A model generated the notes under the pieces. The model made no database searches. It saw only the letters and a program-made list of their open reading frames with translations, and was not told the DNA's origin. Made by a program: the position numbers and the translations under genes. From positions 1 through 38,475 of the forward strand of contig CAMCWK010000029.1 of NCBI GenBank assembly GCA_945882615.1: 38,475 nt of DNA, written 5' to 3'. Source of the stretch: Rhizobium sp. Q54 (lineage in GTDB: Bacteria > Pseudomonadota > Alphaproteobacteria > Micropepsales > Micropepsaceae). Shown in pieces: positions 8,348-15,285 of this stretch. Position 1 is the first letter of the stretch. Each line of letters starts with the position of its first letter.

Positions 8348-9555
8348 CCCGGCGCATCCAGCTTCAGGATTTGCCAGCCGAGTTTTTTCAGTTCGGCCTG
8401 GGCGGTGGGCGACAGCGCGCCGGCCGACGCGAACAGTTTGGGCCGTTTGGGATGCTGCGCGGTGGCCGCGGCGCTCAGCCGCGTCAGGCTGCGCGACACC
8501 GCATCGGTCCAGAACAGCGCGTCGAACGGAAAGGCCGCCACCAGCCGCCCCGCCCCGTCAATGTTCAGCACAAAGCCGGAAACCGGGACAAAGGCCTTCA
8601 GCGCGCCCAGCCTGGCGCTGTCGCGCGCCAAGAGCTCGGTGCGGAAGCGGTTGAACTTGGCGACATCGAAGCTGAAGGCGGTGGCGGCGTTTGCGACAAA
8701 GGCGCTCACGTCGCTGGCGCCCAGCCTTTCCAGCGCCTCGGCCATCGCAATGGCGTCGGCCGGCGAATAGAAGCGGTTGGCCGCGAATGCCTTGACCACC
8801 GCGGCATCGACGCCCAGCGCGGTCAATTTCTTGATGACGATCTCGGTTACCTCGCGCGCGGTGCGGCTATAGACCATGTTCGACACGTTCGAGGCGGTGG
8901 AGGCCGAGCTGGCGGCGATGCCCGCCCCGCCGGTGATGAAGGAAATCCCGGCGGTGACCGGAAGGCTGCCCAGCGCCGTGACCTGCGCCACGTCCTTGAG
9001 GCCCGCGCGCAGCGGCGAATAATCGGAATAGGGATCGACTTTCAGCTCCAGCGCCAGTTCGCGTTCGACCTTGGTGACGCCGGTGATGCTGTCGAGCAGC
9101 GGGTCGCGTGACCCGTCAGGATTTTTGGCGCCCGCCACCACTGTGTCAAACATCTTGCCCACGCCCGACAGCAGGTTTCCCACGGTCTCGAACGGATCCA
9201 GCACCAGGTCGCGGCCAAAGCGGATGGGCGCCAGGCCCGCTTTGACGAGGGCCGCGCCGAACGCCTTGGAGCGCGACATTTTCTCGAGCAGCCCCAGGGC
9301 GCGCAATTCCTGCGCCCGGTCCTTCATGCGCCGCAGGCCATTGACCTGGAACGCGCCGTAAGACGTGTTGACGGTGAATATCCAGACAAAACCGTCGCTG
9401 CGCACCACCGGCGAGGCGGTCCAGTTGTCGCCCTGCGCGTCGGCGCCCAGAAGTGCCGCCGCATCGCCGCGCGGGGCCTGTTCCAGCGCGGCGGCAGGTC
9501 CGCCCGCCAGAAGCGCGGCAATCAGGACAGTCGCGATTTTGAAAGCGCCACGCAT
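8344..9555 (-). CDS. Exported protein of unknown function, ~403 residues
   Basis: I do not recognise this family. The N-terminus MRGAFKIATVLIAALLAGGPAAALE is a clear signal peptide, so I start at the ATG at 9555 rather than the longer frame to 9651. The mature protein is mixed. A segment near 20-60 has NWTASPVVRSDGFVWIF. A glycine/alanine-rich hydrophobic stretch near 200-225 (GSLPVTAGISFITGGAGIAASSAS) could insert in or lie against a membrane. The C-terminal ~100 residues look like a small globular domain ending KLGWQILKLDAPG. No cysteine or metal motif stands out. It converges on the HWE kinase, sharing CTAG, and faces divergently from the ModA-like gene, from which 153 bp separate it. Confidence 0.72.
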   Translation of the reverse strand: MRGAFKIATVLIAALLAGGPAAALEQAPRGDAAALLGADAQGDNWTASPVVRSDGFVWIFTVNTSYGAFQVNGLRRMKDRAQELRALGLLEKMSRSKAFGAALVKAGLAPIRFGRDLVLDPFETVGNLLSGVGKMFDTVVAGAKNPDGSRDPLLDSITGVTKVERELALELKVDPYSDYSPLRAGLKDVAQVTALGSLPVTAGISFITGGAGIAASSASTASNVSNMVYSRTAREVTEIVIKKLTALGVDAAVVKAFAANRFYSPADAIAMAEALERLGASDVSAFVANAATAFSFDVAKFNRFRTELLARDSARLGALKAFVPVSGFVLNIDGAGRLVAAFPFDALFWTDAVSRSLTRLSAAATAQHPKRPKLFASAGALSPTAQAELKKLGWQILKLDAPG

Positions 9556-9708
9556 GAGATAGTCCTCTGCGTCCGGCCTTGGCGCATCCGAACAACGCGC
9601 GGGGCGGGGTTGTGGGCGCAAAGAGGGTGTGCGGGGCTCGCAGCGGGACATTTTTCAGTGCAGACTGCCCGGCAAAACACCCCGCAAAAATATAAGGGAG
9701 ACACCCAG

Positions 9709-10464
9709 ATGACGCTCAGGACCATGCTCGCCGCAGCACTGCTGTCGATGCCGTGCGCCGCCCTTCTGGCGCCCAGCGCCGCTCTGGCCGATATCACCGT
9801 CCTCACCTCGGGCGGCACCGTCCCAGGCCTGCGCGCGCTGGCCGCCAAATGGGAGGCCGAGACCGGCAAGAAAGTCACCATCGTGGGCGGCACCGTCACC
9901 CGCGCTCGCGACAATGTGAAAAACATGGTGCCCGGCGATCTTGCCGTGCTGCCGGAACCCCAGTTCAGCGAAGTCGCGGCCAACTTCAAGCCCGGCAGCC
10001 TCACGCCCGTCGGCCGCGTGCATTTTGGCCTGGCGGTGAAGGCGGGCGCGCCGCATCCCGACATCTCGACTCTTCCCAAATTCATCGCCGTGCTGAAGGC
10101 CGGCAGCGGTGTCGGCTTCACCGATCCAGCGCGCGGCAGCGCCGCGGGCAAATGGGTCGCCGACCTGCTGGCGCGGCCCGAATATGCCGGCGTTACGCCA
10201 CGCCCCATCGCCGGCATGCCCGGCCATGCCATCGCCCGGGACGGCATCCAGTACGGCATGGGCCCCATTTCGGAAGAAGTGACGGTGCCAGGCGTGGAAG
10301 TGGTGGGCGTGCTGCCCAAGGAAATCGCCATGCACTTCGACTATTCGGCGGGCGTGTTGAACCATGCCACCCAGGCCGAGGAAGCGGCGCAGTTCCTCAG
10401 CTATATCACCAGCGCCCAGGCGCGACCCGCCTGGAAGGAAACCGGAGTCGAGAACCCGGCCTGA
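9709..10464 (+). CDS. Periplasmic substrate-binding protein, ModA-like (PBP2 fold)
   Basis: A 251-residue exported protein. The signal peptide is at 1-27 (ending SAALA). The mature chain begins DITVLTSGGTVPGLRALAAKWEAETGKKVTIV, the standard opening of molybdate/sulfate-type periplasmic binding proteins. It continues with FGLAVKAGAPHPDIST, VGFTDPARGSAAG, GIQYGMGPISEE and a closing FLSYITSAQARPAWKETG. Its ligand is probably a small oxyanion or organic anion, but no transporter genes (modB/modC-like) are adjacent, so it may work with a distant system. The start at 9709 is set by AAGGGAG eight bases upstream and the signal peptide; the frame extends to 9610 without support. A terminator follows. 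Confidence 0.82.
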   Translation: MTLRTMLAAALLSMPCAALLAPSAALADITVLTSGGTVPGLRALAAKWEAETGKKVTIVGGTVTRARDNVKNMVPGDLAVLPEPQFSEVAANFKPGSLTPVGRVHFGLAVKAGAPHPDISTLPKFIAVLKAGSGVGFTDPARGSAAGKWVADLLARPEYAGVTPRPIAGMPGHAIARDGIQYGMGPISEEVTVPGVEVVGVLPKEIAMHFDYSAGVLNHATQAEEAAQFLSYITSAQARPAWKETGVENPA

Positions 10465-10483
10465 ACGCGGGCGGCGGAAATGA

Positions 10484-10513
10484 AGAGGCCCGGTCCTGCG
10501 ACCGGGCCTTTTG
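10484..10513 (+). terminator. Terminator shared by the convergent ModA-like and Asn-rich genes
   Basis: GGCCCGGTC (10487-10495) pairs with GACCGGGCC (10500-10508), followed by TTTTGCGTTT. The reverse strand has CTTCATTT, so it can serve both convergent genes. Confidence 0.85.
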
Positions 10514-10532
10514 CGTTTGAAGACCGTGAAAA

Positions 10533-11111
10533 TCAGTAGCTGTTGAAGAAATCGATCAGCCCGCTGGTGTCGATATTGAAATTGTCGTTGTAGGTGTAGC
10601 GGTTGTTGCTCTGGTTGCCGTTGCCATTGCTGTTGCTATTGCCGTTACCGTTGCTGTTGCCGTTCGAATTGTTGTTGTCGTTATTGTTGTTGCTTCCGCC
10701 GCCACCGCCGCAGCCATAACTGCAACCGCCGCCACCGTGACCGCCGCCATGATGACCACCGCCCGAACTACCGCCGTAATTCCATACATTGGTGGTGCGG
10801 ATGTTGATGTCCTTGTCCACCCGCACATAGCTCGATGTGTCGATGGTCTTGGAGGTGTCGATATAAGATGAACTGTCGATATGCTTGTTCACCGTCACCG
10901 GCGCATAGACGTTCACCCGCGAATTGACGTCGATATTGACGGCGCGGTTGACATTGTTGGTGATGGTCACCGGCGCGAAGACATTCATCCCCCCGCCCAT
11001 CTGTGGCCGTCCGCCGCCGCTGTAGCCGCCGCCGGCCTGTGCCGCCAGCACGCTCGTCATCATCCCCGCACCGGCCAGTGCGGAGGTCATCAGTAAGCTT
11101 CGTCTGCGCAT
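10533..11111 (-). CDS. Secreted low-complexity Gly/Asn-rich protein
   Basis: A 192-residue exported protein with a signal peptide at ~1-26. The mature region starts with a glycine-rich patch. It then shows a series of short beta-like repeats: NVFAPVTITNNVNRAVNIDVN, NVYAPVTVNKHID, and IDTSKTIDTSSYVRVDKDIN. Next comes a Gly/His patch containing a Cys pair (GGCSYGCGGG) and an Asn/Ser/Gly tract of ~30 residues. The protein ends with the aromatic stretch FNIDTSGLIDFFNSY. The NV-[FY]-A-P-V-T repeats recall surface fibre or curlin-like strands, but I recognise no named family. The low-complexity codons (GTTGTT-type runs on the plus strand) make the tract prone to length change. Function is unknown; a surface or matrix role is an inference. 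Confidence 0.7.
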   Translation of the reverse strand: MRRRSLLMTSALAGAGMMTSVLAAQAGGGYSGGGRPQMGGGMNVFAPVTITNNVNRAVNIDVNSRVNVYAPVTVNKHIDSSSYIDTSKTIDTSSYVRVDKDINIRTTNVWNYGGSSGGGHHGGGHGGGGCSYGCGGGGGSNNNNDNNNSNGNSNGNGNSNSNGNGNQSNNRYTYNDNFNIDTSGLIDFFNSY

Positions 11112-11305
11112 GGAATCCCCTTTCGCCAGACATAATGGTCCGCAGGAATCGCTTCACGCCTCATGCCAGCCCAACCGGCGGTAACACGAAGGTTTCGTGC
11201 CAGGGCGGCACAGATGGGCAAAGCAGGTTGCCCGGAATCGGGAACTTTGGGCCCGCCAGGCCGTTAAGGGCGGCGAGGGGTGGACTGTTTCCTTGGAGCA
11301 CAAAA

Positions 11306-12130
11306 ATGAAAAAACTCACATTACTCACCGCCCTGCTTTGCATGGGCACCGCTGCGCCCGCGCTGGCGGCCTGGCATGAGATCGGCACCATTCGCGTCGA
11401 TCCCGGCCGCGACCGCGATGTGCGCAATTTCAATCTGGGCGGACCGGTGGACCGGTTACAGCTGCGCGCCGAAGGCGCCGATATCCGCTGCCGCGCCGTC
11501 ACCGCGCGCTTTGGCAACGGCCGCACCCAGACCCTGTATCAGGGCAACCTGACCGAAGGTATGCCGCAGAACATCAACATCCCGGGCAATGGCCGTAACA
11601 TCAATCGCCTGTCCTTCGACTGCGGCGCGGAGCGGCAGGTCGGCAATCGCCGCGGCGATCGTGACGACCGCCGCCGGGGCCGCGATGGCGTCGGCGATGC
11701 CCGCATCGTCGTGGTGGCCGATGTCGATCGCTATCGCAAGGAATGGCGCAACAATCCGCGCTATACGAGCGACTGGTCCAAGATTTTCAACTGGGGCAGC
11801 GAGGTGGTGAATGACTGGCGCCTGCTCTCCACTGTCAGCTTTGAAGGCCGCGGCGATTCCGAACGCGCCTTCGCCGGTTGGAAAGGCCAGAATGTCGATG
11901 CCGTGGCGCTGAGGCCGATGGACGCCGACGTGCGCTGCAACCGCGTCAGCGCGCGCTTCGGCAATGGCAAGGCGCAGCCGCTGAACGTCAACAATGGCGA
12001 CTATCTGCGCCGTGGCCAGTATTACAAGCTGGACCTGCCGGGCCGTGCCCGCGACCTGGTGAGCCTGGACCTGCGCTGCCGCGCCACCAACGCGGCCCGC
12101 GTGCGGGTTCAGATCTATACCAGCCGCTAG
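11306..12130 (+). CDS. Secreted protein with two tandem DUF2541-like domains
   Basis: A 274-residue exported protein with a signal peptide at 1-21 (ending ALAAW). Two copies of one domain can be aligned by eye. Copy 1 (~22-110) reads HEIGTIRVDPGRDRDVRNF, GGPVDRLQLRAEGADIRCRA, ARFGNGRTQTLYQGNL, then RLSFDC. Copy 2 (~172-274) reads WRLLSTVSFEGRGDSERAF, VDAVALRPMDADVRCNRV, ARFGNGKAQPLNV, then SLDLRC. Between them is an Arg/Asp-rich linker (RRGDRDDRRRGRD) followed by VVVADVDRYRKEWRNNPRY, a segment that also appears as ILADIGRHRGEWQRSPDW in the protein at 32768-33325. Function is unknown. The ATG at 11306 has TTGGAG upstream; the frame continues to 11003 but lacks support there. It is divergent from the Asn-rich gene. 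Confidence 0.75.
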   Translation: MKKLTLLTALLCMGTAAPALAAWHEIGTIRVDPGRDRDVRNFNLGGPVDRLQLRAEGADIRCRAVTARFGNGRTQTLYQGNLTEGMPQNINIPGNGRNINRLSFDCGAERQVGNRRGDRDDRRRGRDGVGDARIVVVADVDRYRKEWRNNPRYTSDWSKIFNWGSEVVNDWRLLSTVSFEGRGDSERAFAGWKGQNVDAVALRPMDADVRCNRVSARFGNGKAQPLNVNNGDYLRRGQYYKLDLPGRARDLVSLDLRCRATNAARVRVQIYTSR

Positions 12131-12140
12131 CCGACTTGCG

Positions 12141-12184
12141 AAAAGCCACCTTTCCGGTGATCCGGGAGGGTGGCTTTACTCTTT
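12141..12184 (+). terminator. Terminator after the two-domain secreted protein gene
   Basis: AAAGCCACC (12142-12150) pairs with GGTGGCTTT (12169-12177), followed by ACTCTTTT. It lies directly between the stop at 12130 and the small lipoprotein gene, whose Shine-Dalgarno follows within a few bases. Confidence 0.8.
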
Positions 12185-12197
12185 TGAGAAGATGACG

Positions 12198-12461
12198 ATG
12201 AAACGAACCTGCTGCGCCCTGCTGGCCGTCTTCTGCCTCAACGGGTGTGCAGGGATGGATCCGCTGGGCCTTTACGGCGAGCCGGAGCCGGCGGAAGTAC
12301 CGATCGCGTCGCCCGCGCCGGCACCGCAGCAGACGTCCTATAGTTTCTGCCGGCGGATCGCGGCGCAGGACGGGGCGAAAGACAATCCCACCCGCGATAC
12401 CCAGATCCGCCGCACCGAGGCGTCGTTCCGCGACTGCGTGATGGCCTTCGGCGACATCTAG
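12198..12461 (+). CDS. Small lipoprotein, unknown function
   Basis: An 87-residue predicted lipoprotein. MKRTCCALLAVFCLNGCAG carries the lipobox LNGC. The mature part has a Pro/Ala/Glu-rich stretch (EPEPAEVPIASPAPAPQQ) and a C-terminal portion with two cysteines (SFCRRIAAQD and FRDCVMAFGDI) that could form a disulfide. I recognise no named family. An ATG six bases upstream (12192) is in frame, but GAGAAG lies at better spacing for the ATG at 12198. The stop codon lies in the palindrome CTAG shared with the convergent DUF3297 gene. Confidence 0.68.
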   Translation: MKRTCCALLAVFCLNGCAGMDPLGLYGEPEPAEVPIASPAPAPQQTSYSFCRRIAAQDGAKDNPTRDTQIRRTEASFRDCVMAFGDI

Positions 12462-12739
12462 CGCAGATAAGGTTCGACTTTGCCCTTGTACTTGACCGTC
12501 ATGGCGTTGCCGTTGCGGTCCACCGTCTTGCCGACGGCCAGGCGGACCCAGCCCTCGCTGACGCAATATTCCTCGACATTGTTGCGGTCCACGCCGTTGA
12601 ACTTGATGCCAACGCCACGCTCCAGCAGTTCGGCATTGTGGAACGGGCTGGCGGGATTGGTCGACAGTCTGTCAGGCAGTTCCGCCACGTCGGGCTTGTC
12701 GGTCATGTCCATGTCTTTCATGAAGGCTTCGCGCCTCAT
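12458..12739 (-). CDS. DUF3297 family protein
   Basis: A protein of up to 93 residues matching the DUF3297 family over nearly its whole length: LPDRLSTNPASPFHNAELLERG, GIKFNGVDRNNVEEYC, SEGWVRLAVGKTVDRNGN, KYKGKVEPYLR. It is a small cytoplasmic protein widespread in Proteobacteria, role unknown (some members are called glutathione peroxidase-like without clear basis). Starts at 12739, 12721 or 12709 are possible; family members usually begin shortly before the LPDRL block, so a shorter form is plausible. It converges on the lipoprotein gene with a four-base overlap and lies divergent from the DUF1993 gene. Confidence 0.88.
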   Translation of the reverse strand: MRREAFMKDMDMTDKPDVAELPDRLSTNPASPFHNAELLERGVGIKFNGVDRNNVEEYCVSEGWVRLAVGKTVDRNGNAMTVKYKGKVEPYLR

Positions 12740-12817
12740 ATCCCTTCTGCCATCAGGGTTGCAAGCGTCCCGGTTTGATCGTCAATTTCTGCCCGCGCAA
12801 TCTCACCAGGACAAGCC

Positions 12818-13312
12818 ATGGCCTACGACATTTATGATGCCTCCATCCCGCCGCTGATCCACATGCTCGGCGGCCTGATCACCATCCTGTCCAAGGGCGA
12901 GGCCCATGGCGGCATCGACCCGGCAGAGGCGCGGCTGGCACCCGACATGTTGCCGCTGAAGAACCAGGTCTATATCGCCACCGACGGCGCCAAGGGCTGC
13001 GGGGCGCGGCTGGCCGGGGTGGAGATTCCCAAATATGAGGACACCGAAACCACTTTCCCCGAACTGAAGGCACGGGTGGCCAAGACCATCGCCTTCCTCA
13101 AGACCCTGGACCGGGGGAGCTTTCCCGGTTCGGAAAACAAGGAGATCGTGCTGAAATTCCCCAATGTCACGCTGGAGTATAATGGCCGCGACTATGTGGG
13201 AAATTTCGTGATGCCCAATACCTGTTTCCACATCACGGTGGCCTACGGCATTCTGCGCAATCGCGGCGTCGTGCTGGGCAAGAACGACTATCTGGGCGGA
13301 CTGAAGAACTAA
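12818..13312 (+). CDS. DUF1993 family protein
   Basis: A 164-residue protein of the DUF1993 family, a DinB-like four-helix bundle group. It opens MAYDIYDASIPPLIHMLGGL and has KNQVYIATDGAKGCGARLAG, LKARVAKTIAFLKTLD and a closing block FVMPNTCFHITVAYGILRNRGV, followed by GKNDYLGG. Members are small cytoplasmic proteins without known substrate; the conserved His in CFHITVAYGILR could be a metal ligand as in DinB-like proteins. It is complete and monocistronic, with a terminator directly after. Confidence 0.88.
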   Translation: MAYDIYDASIPPLIHMLGGLITILSKGEAHGGIDPAEARLAPDMLPLKNQVYIATDGAKGCGARLAGVEIPKYEDTETTFPELKARVAKTIAFLKTLDRGSFPGSENKEIVLKFPNVTLEYNGRDYVGNFVMPNTCFHITVAYGILRNRGVVLGKNDYLGGLKN

Positions 13313-13316
13313 AGAC

Positions 13317-13348
13317 AAAGGGCCGGCCGTAAGTTGGCCGGCCCTTTT
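13317..13348 (+). terminator. Terminator after the DUF1993 gene
   Basis: GGGCCGGCC (13320-13328) pairs with GGCCGGCCC (13335-13343) and TTTT follows. It also lies between convergent genes and may serve the minus-strand lipoprotein ending at 13365. Confidence 0.87.
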
Positions 13349-13364
13349 CATTCTTTACACCGCG

Positions 13365-13604
13365 TCAGTCGTTATAGCGGTCGTAGCGGCGACCATCCCG
13401 GTCGCGATATTCCCGATTGGGATAGTCTGTGTAGTACGGATTACCCGGCCTGCGGTCGCTGTAATAGATGCCGGAACCCGGCACGGCACTGTCATAACGA
13501 CTGTCACCATAACTGCGGTAATCCCGGTCATAATAGCGGCCAGCGCAGCCCGAAAGCGCCACAACGGCGGTCAGGGCTACCACTACCAATCCTGTCTTTT
13601 TCAT
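13365..13604 (-). CDS. Small Tyr/Arg/Asp-rich lipoprotein with DRRPGNPY motif
   Basis: A 79-residue predicted lipoprotein. MKKTGLVVVALTAVVALSGCAG has the lipobox LSGC. The mature part is nearly all Tyr, Arg, Asp, Ser and Gly (GRYYDRDYRSYGDSRYDS), then YYSDRRPGNPYYTDY and a C-terminal RDRDGRRYDRYND. The DRRPGNPY string is shared exactly with the neighbouring lipoprotein (13752-13994) and nearly with the C-terminus of the protein at 32768-33325 (DDRPNNPYRR). The ATG at 13604 has GGAGACC upstream; longer frames lack support. Function is unknown; a loosely folded, charged, periplasm-facing tail is what can be seen. Confidence 0.68.
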   Translation of the reverse strand: MKKTGLVVVALTAVVALSGCAGRYYDRDYRSYGDSRYDSAVPGSGIYYSDRRPGNPYYTDYPNREYRDRDGRRYDRYND

Positions 13605-13685
13605 TGCGGTCTCCATGGGCAAGCACCCTCTGAGGCAATAACGCGCCGCCTGCCTTTTTGGATGCGCGCGGGTCGATAACAGCTT

Positions 13686-13740
13686 GTGAAAAGGCCCGCT
13701 GAAAGATTGGCTTGCGCCAGCTTCCAACGGGCCTCTTCAA
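13686..13740 (-). terminator. Terminator of the Asp-repeat lipoprotein gene
   Basis: AGGCCCG and CGGGCCT at the outer ends with inner TTGG/CCAA pairing form a stem interrupted by bulges. On the minus strand it is followed by TTTT. It lies 12-60 bp after the stop at 13752. Confidence 0.6.
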
Positions 13741-13751
13741 AAAATTGTCTT

Positions 13752-13994
13752 CTAGTTGCGGTAGGGATTGCCGGGTCGGCGGTCGGCGCGGTTGGGCACC
13801 CCGTCATTATCACGATCGCGGTCATAGGCATTCGGCACACCATCATTGTCCCGATCGCGGTCATAACGGTTTGGCACGCCGTCACGGTCGCGGTCGGCAT
13901 AGCCGGGGCTGTAAGGGCGGTCGTAATAGCGCGGCGCACAGGCTGTAACGGCCAAAGCGGTCAGGCCGATGGCCAGGATTGCTGTCTTCTTCAT
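13752..13994 (-). CDS. Small lipoprotein with tandem Asp-rich (thrombospondin type 3-like) repeats
   Basis: An 80-residue predicted lipoprotein. MKKTAILAIGLTALAVTACAP has the lipobox VTAC. The mature part is an almost pure tandem repeat, DRDRDGVPNRY then DRDNDGVPNAY then DRDNDGVPNRA, closed by DRRPGNPYRN. The D-x-D-x-D-G-x-P-N pattern is that of thrombospondin type 3 / OmpA-linker calcium-binding repeats, so Ca2+ binding is a reasonable inference. The DNA itself is a tandem repeat (about 13797-13905). The same repeats and end occur as the C-terminal tail of the larger protein at 32768-33325. The start at 13994 is chosen for the signal peptide; seven more residues upstream are possible. Confidence 0.75.
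   Translation of the reverse strand: MKKTAILAIGLTALAVTACAPRYYDRPYSPGYADRDRDGVPNRYDRDRDNDGVPNAYDRDRDNDGVPNRADRRPGNPYRN
13797..13905. repeat. Short tandem DNA repeat encoding the DRDxDGVPN units
   Basis: Three consecutive ~33-bp units (each around GGCACxCCxTCA-TTxTCxCGATCGCGGTCATA) lie inside the lipoprotein gene at 13752-13994. The units differ by a few bases, so the array is not a fresh slippage product, but it could change length by recombination. Confidence 0.75.
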
Positions 13995-14135
13995 CACTTT
14001 TCTCCCACATCGCACCTTCTGCCTGCTTTAACGCCTGCGCTGCATATTGGATGCGGATCAGGCCCGCCTAGACTGGAAAAATGCACGGAACCCGGACTAG
14101 GATGGGGCGTTTGGTTCGCCAATTCTGAGGACGTC

Positions 14136-14684
14136 ATGGCCAAGAAACCTGCTCCCAAAACCCCTGCTCCGAAAATCAAGGCCGCGGCACGTCTGCAAAC
14201 CCAGACCGATCTTTCGGGTAACGCGATTCCGGAAATCGCCGAAGCGCTGAACGGACTGGTTGCCGATTCCTATGGCCTCTACACCAAGACCAAGAATTTC
14301 CACTGGCATGTCTCGGGTCCGCATTTTCGCGACTATCACCTTCTGTTCGACGAACAGGCGACGGAAATCTTCGCCACCATCGACGAACTGGCGGAGCGGG
14401 TGCGCAAGCTCGGGGCCAGAACCATTCATTCCATCGCTGAGATCGCCAGGCTTCAGTCCATCAAGGACAATGACAAGGACTTCGTCTCGCCTGGCGACAT
14501 GCTGATCGAGCTGATGAATGACAACAAGCAGGTTATCAAGCGCATGCGCGCCGCACACGAGATCGCCGACAAGCATGGCGATGTGGCAACGGCGTCGATC
14601 CTGGAAAACTTCATCGACGCGGCCGAGAAGCGCAATTGGTTCCTGTTCGAAGCGTCTCGCACGGGCACCGACAGCGGTCACTAA
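14136..14684 (+). CDS. dps: Dps family DNA-binding/ferritin-like protein
   Basis: A 182-residue protein of the Dps family. A Lys/Ala/Pro-rich N-terminal extension (AKKPAPKTPAPKIKAAAR), a type often involved in DNA binding, precedes the four-helix core. The ferroxidase signature KNFHWHVSGPHFRDYHLLFDEQ is complete, with the His and Asp/Glu ligands that lie between subunits. Later blocks are FATIDELAERVRKLG and DVATASILENFIDAAEKRNWFL. Dps dodecamers oxidise and store Fe2+ using H2O2 and protect DNA in starvation or oxidative stress. The ATG at 14136 has TGAGGACG upstream; the frame extends to 13686 only by overlapping the lipoprotein gene in antisense. A strong terminator follows. Confidence 0.93.
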   Translation: MAKKPAPKTPAPKIKAAARLQTQTDLSGNAIPEIAEALNGLVADSYGLYTKTKNFHWHVSGPHFRDYHLLFDEQATEIFATIDELAERVRKLGARTIHSIAEIARLQSIKDNDKDFVSPGDMLIELMNDNKQVIKRMRAAHEIADKHGDVATASILENFIDAAEKRNWFLFEASRTGTDSGH

Positions 14685-14700
14685 CCGCCCTGTTCCAAGC

Positions 14701-14735
14701 AAAAAGGCCCGGTCTTGCGACCGGGCCTTTTTGTT
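14701..14735 (+). terminator. Terminator after dps
   Basis: GGCCCGGTC pairs with GACCGGGCC across TTGC, flanked by an A-run and TTTTTG. The core is nearly the same as at 10487-10508, so this is a recurrent terminator sequence in this genome. It is bidirectional and also faces the minus-strand gene ending at 14751. Confidence 0.9.
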
Positions 14736-14750
14736 TTTGATACGGCGCAG

Positions 14751-15119
14751 TTAGCGCGGCGCCTGAACCTTGTTGGCGTCCCAGACCACAGGCGGCTTGG
14801 ACATGGCCTGCTTTGGAGCGTCAAAGGCGCCCAGGACGCAGACCTGGCCGGACTGAATCACCTGGAAGCTCTGCGCATTTTCACAGACCATGGTGTCGCC
14901 GCTGCGCAGCTGCCAGACGAAGCCGTTATATTTCAGGTCAGGGCACTGCCCCCGCAGCCGATTGACCAGGGTCTGGCCATTCTTCATCTCGAAGACCATC
15001 ACCTTGCCGTCATCGGACTTGCTGGAGACGATGTCGCGGGTGTCGATACACATTCTGGCGCTGGCCGGTCCGGCAATCGCCACGCCCGCCAGAACCAGCG
15101 CTGTGATGAATGTTTTCAT
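14751..15119 (-). CDS. Exported DUF6491-like protein
   Basis: A 122-residue exported protein with a signal peptide at 1-21 (ending PASA). The mature domain reads CIDTRDIVSSKSDDGKVMVF, GQTLVNRLRGQCPDLKYNGF, SGDTMVCENAQSF and QVCVLGAF. The spacing of four cysteines and the GxCPxL / C-x-L-G-x-F ends fit the DUF6491 family as I recall it. A clear relative in this window lies at 33660-34070 (CLRNRNIHDF, IGRCYDLKHN, SLSCVARGDW). Function is unknown; paired cysteines in an exported protein suggest disulfides. ATGGAGGAATTT precedes the start at 15119, giving a good ribosome site; a second ATG 12 bp upstream overlaps it. Confidence 0.75.
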   Translation of the reverse strand: MKTFITALVLAGVAIAGPASARMCIDTRDIVSSKSDDGKVMVFEMKNGQTLVNRLRGQCPDLKYNGFVWQLRSGDTMVCENAQSFQVIQSGQVCVLGAFDAPKQAMSKPPVVWDANKVQAPR

Positions 15120-15285
15120 AAATTCCTCCATGCGGTTTGCCCCCCGCGTGTGACGGCATTATCTGCCTGTCCGCGCCGCCCCGCAAGAGCTACGACAGGT
15201 GTAATACTTAGGGGGCCAAACACTTGACGCAAGCGCCGGCAGAGGCCAAAGGTCCGCCCTTATTGGTTTTTTACGGAGATTTGCC

